From contig DMSQ01000024.1 in NCBI GenBank assembly GCA_003457135.1, forward strand, positions 1 to 11,155: 11,155 nt of DNA. Reading direction: 5' to 3'. Every line of letters begins with the position of its first letter. Positions within the stretch are counted from its first letter, which is position 1. The DNA comes from Prolixibacteraceae bacterium. Its GTDB lineage: Bacteria; Bacteroidota; Bacteroidia; Bacteroidales; Prolixibacteraceae. A program made the position numbers and the translations under genes. Under the pieces are notes generated by a model that was not told where the DNA came from, did no database searches, and saw only the letters and a program-made list of their open reading frames with translations. Shown piece after piece: positions 8,338 to 11,155 of this stretch.

Positions 8338-8396
8338 GAAAAGGAAATTTATTTGATAAACCTGGCATATCGCAAAATGCGACAACCTTTTTACCC

Positions 8397-8927
8397 ATGG
8401 ATAAAATCACAATAATTCCGGAAGAAAAAATTGATCGGTCAATCTTATTAATCAGAGGGCAGAAAGTGATGCTTGATGCCGATTTAGCAGTAATTTATGG
8501 AATAAGTACAAGCAGGTTGAATGAACAAGTAAAACGAAATAAAGACCGGTTTCCCGATGACTTTATGTTTCAACTAACCGACGATGAAAAAGCAGAGGTT
8601 ATCGCAAATTGCGACCACCTCGAAAGACTCAAATTCTCCAGAACGAATCCTTATGCATTTACAGAACATGGAACAATTATGCTTGCCAGTGTATTGAACA
8701 CACCAATCGCAATCCAAACCAGCGTATTAATTGTAAGGGCGTTTGTAAAGTTGCGGGAGATTTTATCTGCAAATAAAGAACTGGAAAAGAAACTGTCTGA
8801 TCTTGAATCCAAATATGACAAACAATTTTCAATGGTATTTCAGGCAATACGGGAATTAATGCATCAGCAAATTACTAACAAAGAAAGACCAAAAATTGGT
8901 TATATAATTGGTCAAAGAAGTAAATAA
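8397..8927 (+). CDS. ORF6N-domain DNA-binding protein (phage-type)
   Basis: A 176-residue protein of the ORF6N family, a KilA-N-related DNA-binding domain first seen in phages and large DNA viruses and frequent on Bacteroidota chromosomes as an accessory gene. The native target and role are unknown. The domain spans about 8-120, with LLIRGQKVMLDADLAVIYGI (17-36), LNEQVKRNKDRFPDDFMFQL (41-60) and the conserved AFTEHGTIMLASVL (87-100). A short coiled coil (about 122-145) precedes a basic tail. The open frame extends to ATG 8319, but family members begin at MDKITIIPEEKIDRSILLI-type sequence, and the 26 extra residues (with GKGNLFDKPGISQN) look non-conserved, so I place the start at 8397. A remnant of a related gene lies just upstream, and both share the same 3' end and palindrome. 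No partner gene is evident. Confidence 0.88.
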   Translation: MDKITIIPEEKIDRSILLIRGQKVMLDADLAVIYGISTSRLNEQVKRNKDRFPDDFMFQLTDDEKAEVIANCDHLERLKFSRTNPYAFTEHGTIMLASVLNTPIAIQTSVLIVRAFVKLREILSANKELEKKLSDLESKYDKQFSMVFQAIRELMHQQITNKERPKIGYIIGQRSK

Positions 8928-8998
8928 CCCGGTTCATCTGAACAGATGCAAGCATCTGGCACTTAATCCTGTCAGATTTCGAAAACCTGACAGGATTA
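8887..8998 (+). repeat. 112-bp direct repeat, copy 2 (ORF6N 3' end plus palindrome)
   Basis: This is the partner of 8141-8252. Here the ORF6N stop codon (TAA at 8925-8927) is intact. Downstream of the palindrome the sequence changes at once to the mfd-like remnant. Confidence 0.92.
8964..8998. terminator. Palindrome copy 2, hairpin after ORF6N gene
   Basis: A 16-bp inverted repeat (arms 8964-8979 and 8983-8998, loop CGA) with one mismatch, A at 8976 in place of G. It lies 36 bases after the ORF6N stop. It could terminate transcription, but it has no T-tract, so it may equally be a repeat element. Confidence 0.5.
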
Positions 8999-9019
8999 AG
9001 GACGATCCGCTCCCAATCC

Positions 9020-9091
9020 CTACAGCACCTCTTTCGCCTTTTTTACACTTTTTACTTTTTCGAAAGTCAGTGATAGCCGGTTGTTGCCTTC
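9020..9091 (-). pseudogene. Duplicated 3' end of mfd (remnant)
   Basis: The minus strand reads EGNNRLSLTFEKVKSV then KKAKEVL and a stop (TAG, 9020-9022). This is identical in protein to the penultimate part of the Mfd C-terminus at 9878-9946. The 69 bases 9023-9091 match 9878-9946 with four mismatches, all at third codon positions and all synonymous (ACT/ACC, GAA/GAG, AAA/AAG twice). Weaker similarity continues to about 9006, over the last Mfd codons, but the stop arises early. Upstream of Glu the frame meets a stop, so no more of mfd is present. The synonymous-only divergence points to a formerly functional allele of a related lineage and not to a fresh copy. Confidence 0.88.
9023..9091. repeat. 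Direct repeat flanking the HEPN/MNT cassette, left copy
   Basis: The left copy of the mfd 3' repeat, with its right copy at 9878-9946 and a period of 855 bp. Between them lies almost only the HEPN/MNT pair. Confidence 0.88.
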
Positions 9092-9123
9092 AATATCCTA
9101 TGGGATTGATAAGGAAATTTTGA

Positions 9124-9131
9124 TAACTTTG
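9124..9131 (+). promoter_or_regulatory. Likely -7 promoter box for the HEPN/MNT pair
   Basis: TAACTTTG fits the Bacteroidota TAnnTTTG consensus and lies 28 bases before the HEPN start. The nearest -33-like ATTG (9105-9108) is spaced slightly short, at 15 bases. It lies just outside the mfd repeat, so the cassette carries its own promoter. Confidence 0.45.
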
Positions 9132-9159
9132 CTTCAATGACAAAGTAGATCAAGACCCT

Positions 9160-9558
9160 ATGAACGATGAATTTGATAAAGAACAAATTATTAATTTTTG
9201 GTTTGAAAGTTCTGAAAAGGATTTCAAGGCCATGATTGATCTGTATCAAACCCAAAATAACAATTGGGCTTTGTTTATGGGGCATCTGGTGATTGAGAAA
9301 CTGCTAAAAGTTGTTTATGTGAAGTCTAAGGGTGAATTTCCTCCTATGATTCATGATTTGAGACGGATTTGCGAAAAGGCAGATATTGAGCTAGATTTAT
9401 CACGACAAATACTTTTAGACAGTATTTCGCGGTTCAATATTAACGCCAGATATGACGATTACAAGCAAAGTTTTTACCAGCTTTGCACTGATAGTTTCAC
9501 CGCCGAATGGATTAATAAAATAAAAGAATGCCGGTTATGGATAAAAGCGAAGCTTTAA
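9160..9558 (+). CDS. HEPN-domain protein (HepT-like, toxin half of HEPN/MNT pair)
   Basis: A 132-residue all-helical HEPN protein. In HEPN/MNT systems this partner is a ribonuclease-type toxin held inactive by the nucleotidyltransferase. Seen here are an N-terminal helix (INFWFESSEKDFKAM), ALFMGHLVIEKLLKVVYV (37-54), the conserved HDLRRI (65-70) and the FNINARYDDYK segment (92-102). The last matches the PF05168-type pattern with ARY. The RX4-6H motif of proven HEPN RNases is not clearly present (R97-Y98-D-D-Y), so nuclease toxicity is uncertain. The gene overlaps the following nucleotidyltransferase gene by 22 bases, implying translational coupling. The start ATG at 9160 gives the usual family length. 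Confidence 0.85.
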   Translation: MNDEFDKEQIINFWFESSEKDFKAMIDLYQTQNNNWALFMGHLVIEKLLKVVYVKSKGEFPPMIHDLRRICEKADIELDLSRQILLDSISRFNINARYDDYKQSFYQLCTDSFTAEWINKIKECRLWIKAKL

Positions 9559-9851
9559 GAATTAGTAAAGGATATTTGCAGCGAGTTCGGAATTCCGATT
9601 TGGGATTTTCGGAAGCCTGGCTATTCGGATCTTTTGCAAAAGGTAGTCAGCACGACAATAGTGATATTGATTTAGCTATCGTATTAAACAGCAATACCAG
9701 TCATACTTTTGAAACCGAAGTTAAATTAATGGTTATCCGAAAAGGTGAAGAAACGATCATTGAACCTCACGCTTTTACAAAAGAAGAGTTTGATTTTCGT
9801 GTACCGATTGTGGATCAGATTATTAAATATGGGATTAAAATAGAAATCTAA
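9537..9851 (+). CDS. MNT-type minimal nucleotidyltransferase (MntA-like, antitoxin half)
   Basis: A 104-residue minimal nucleotidyltransferase of the polymerase-beta fold. Known MntA enzymes attach AMP to a Tyr of their HEPN partner and so neutralise it. The signature LFGSFAKGSQHDNSDIDLAI carries GSFAKG and the metal-binding D-x-D, with a likely third carboxylate in IIEPHAF. ATG 9528 is an alternative start three codons earlier; 9537 is preferred because MDKSEALRISKGYL resembles family starts. It overlaps the HEPN gene in another frame, and its stop ends five bases from the convergent mfd stop (9857). No terminator lies between them. Confidence 0.87.
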   Translation: MDKSEALRISKGYLQRVRNSDLGFSEAWLFGSFAKGSQHDNSDIDLAIVLNSNTSHTFETEVKLMVIRKGEETIIEPHAFTKEEFDFRVPIVDQIIKYGIKIEI

Positions 9852-9856
9852 TTCTT

Positions 9857-11155
9857 TTATTCCTCCCCCACTCCTTCCAGCACCTCTTTCGCCTTCTTTA
9901 CACTTTTTACCTTCTCGAAGGTCAGTGATAGCCGGTTGTTGCCTTCTTTCATGCGACAGTTTTGGGGATGGATTTGCACGTATTGAAGCACTTTCCCAAA
10001 TGCGGGCGACTGGTAAAACACCGATTGCGGATCGGAAATAAAGTGGCAAATCATCTTATGGTTCTTCAGGATAATCTTTTCCATTCCTAACCGAATAGCC
10101 ACCCGGCGCAGGCGTACCACTTCAATCAGTTCAATACTTTCATCCGGAAGTTTGCCGAAACGGTCGGCCAGTCCGGCTTCGAACTGCACCAATGCCTCTT
10201 CGCTTTCCAGATTGTCGAGCTCGCGGTAAAGAAGCATTCGTTCCGAAGTACTTTGGATGTAATCATCCGGAAACAACAATTGCAAATCGGTATCAATCTG
10301 GCAGTCGCTGCCAAATTTCACGTTCAGGAATGCCTGCGATGTATCTTCTTTTTCGTCCTGAAAAAGCTCTTTAAAATCAGTTTGCTTTAGCTCCTGAATA
10401 GCTTCGTTCAGGATACGGTGATAGGTTTCGAACCCAATGTCGGCAATAAAACCGCTCTGTTCGGCTCCCAGGAGGTTTCCGGCGCCACGGATATCCAAAT
10501 CCTGCATGGCAATGTTGAAACCGCTGCCCAGTTCCGAAAATTCTTCGATCGCCCGCAACCGCCGGTTCGCTTCGTTGGTAACCGTTGAAAGTGGAGGCGC
10601 CAGCAGATAGCAGAACGCTTTTTTATTCGACCGCCCAACCCTTCCGCGTAACTGGTGCAGGTCGCTCAGTCCGAAGCTCTCCGCATGGTTGATGATGATC
10701 GTATTGGCATTCGGAATGTCTAGCCCCGACTCGATGATGGTGGTTGCAATAAGCACATCAGTTTCACCGTTGATGAAGTCCATCATCAGTTTTTCGAGCT
10801 TTTCGCCTTCCATTTGTCCATGCCCAACCGCTGTGCGGGCTTCAGGCACAATCTTTTTAATTTCGGCTTCCACTTCATAGATATTCGAGACGCGGTTGTG
10901 AATAAAAAATACCTGGCCATCGCGGGCCAGTTCGTATTGAATCGCCTCGCGGATAATATCAACGTTAAAACCGTGCAGTTCGGTAGCAATCGGATATCGG
11001 TTGGGCGGCGGCGTTTGGATAATTGATAAATCGCGTGCGCCCATCATCGAAAATTGCAAAGTACGCGGAATTGGCGTGGCCGTCAGCGTCAGCGTGTCCA
11101 CGTTTACCTTCATCTGTTTCAGCTTTTCCTTCACCGAAACACCGAATTTCTGTTC
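9857..11155 (-). CDS. mfd: Transcription-repair coupling factor, C-terminal part (start outside window)
   Basis: Mfd removes RNA polymerase stalled at DNA lesions and recruits the UvrABC excision machinery. The visible 432 residues start at EQKFGVSVKEKL (just after the DEEQ Walker B box). They include motif III TATPIPRTL, motif V region TTIIESGLDIPN, motif VI HQLRGRVGRS, the Mfd/RecG TRG-type stretch RGAGNLLGAEQSGFI, and the C-terminal TRCF autoinhibitory domain (LFPDDYIQSTSERMLLYREL). About 60 percent of a usual 1100-residue Mfd lies beyond the window. The C-terminus EGNNRLSLTFEKV...EVLEGVGEE and stop are intact. The same 3' end is duplicated at 9020-9091 beyond the HEPN/MNT pair. A housekeeping gene, more GC-rich than the cassette next to it. 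Confidence 0.95.
   Translation of the reverse strand, partial: EQKFGVSVKEKLKQMKVNVDTLTLTATPIPRTLQFSMMGARDLSIIQTPPPNRYPIATELHGFNVDIIREAIQYELARDGQVFFIHNRVSNIYEVEAEIKKIVPEARTAVGHGQMEGEKLEKLMMDFINGETDVLIATTIIESGLDIPNANTIIINHAESFGLSDLHQLRGRVGRSNKKAFCYLLAPPLSTVTNEANRRLRAIEEFSELGSGFNIAMQDLDIRGAGNLLGAEQSGFIADIGFETYHRILNEAIQELKQTDFKELFQDEKEDTSQAFLNVKFGSDCQIDTDLQLLFPDDYIQSTSERMLLYRELDNLESEEALVQFEAGLADRFGKLPDESIELIEVVRLRRVAIRLGMEKIILKNHKMICHFISDPQSVFYQSPAFGKVLQYVQIHPQNCRMKEGNNRLSLTFEKVKSVKKAKEVLEGVGEE
9878..9946. repeat. Direct repeat flanking the HEPN/MNT cassette, right copy (inside mfd)
   Basis: The 69 bases within the mfd 3' end that match 9023-9091 at 65 positions. This is the functional copy. Confidence 0.88.

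Noticed and set aside
8319..8396. Longer N-terminus for the ORF6N protein
   Set aside because: The 26 extra residues do not resemble the family and would begin at or before the likely transcription start.
8102..8410. A 102-codon minus-strand frame overlapping the ORF6N remnant and leader
   Set aside because: It runs through the palindrome and the ORF6N promoter region, has no recognisable domain, and the + strand explains the area better.
8218..8998. Palindromes as integron attC sites or a CRISPR array
   Set aside because: There are only two copies 746 bp apart, the stems are nearly perfect, no core site or integrase is present, and there are no spacers.
8908..9123. A + strand frame after the ORF6N gene, with a similar frame at 8150-8356
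   Set aside because: They arise because the 112-bp repeat is open in another frame; the text is just the translated repeat and palindrome.

Overview
The window looks like a chromosome segment from a Bacteroidota bacterium, possibly a Marinilabiliales-type lineage, though the genus is not resolved. Four things point there: a type IX secretion (T9SS) sorting domain in a decayed gene, TAnnTTTG-type -7 promoter boxes in place of sigma70 boxes, a lack of clear Shine-Dalgarno sites, and gene families typical of the phylum (multi-PAS hybrid-free kinases, AAA_14/DUF4143 ATPases, ORF6N proteins, HEPN/MNT pairs). No rRNA, tRNA or CRISPR array was seen.

Left part (1-7619, all minus strand): two paralogous membrane sensor histidine kinases in tandem. 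The distal one (start 1875) is interrupted at the window edge. At the conserved Cys codon after the G2 box the reading switches to GTGCGCCCGGCATGGGCGA, which matches the 5' end of a bacterial group II intron. A 45-residue C-terminal remnant of a third kinase lies just upstream of it, followed by an AAA_14/DUF4143 ATPase gene. The complete 1384-residue kinase (Cache-like sensor, five PAS, one GAF, HisKA, HATPase) comes next. No response regulator is seen.

Middle part (7620-8998): a broken exported BNR/Ycf48-like protein with a T9SS C-terminal domain, a remnant of an ORF6N gene, and an intact ORF6N gene. The remnant and the intact gene end in the same 112-bp sequence, which carries a large perfect or near-perfect palindrome.

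Right part (8999-11155): a HEPN/MNT toxin-antitoxin-type pair inserted exactly downstream of mfd (transcription-repair coupling factor, C-terminal 432 residues visible). It is flanked on the far side by a second, diverged copy of the mfd 3' end.

Taken together this is an accessory hot spot between mfd and a kinase cluster. Small cassettes (HEPN/MNT, ORF6N, AAA_14 ATPase) each sit next to a duplicated or truncated 3' end of a neighbouring gene, which suggests repeated recombination-driven insertion at gene 3' ends, followed by decay. The best candidates for something unusual are the mfd-3'-end duplication around the toxin-antitoxin pair, the ORF6N 3'-end/palindrome repeat unit, and the group II intron breaking the kinase at the left edge.
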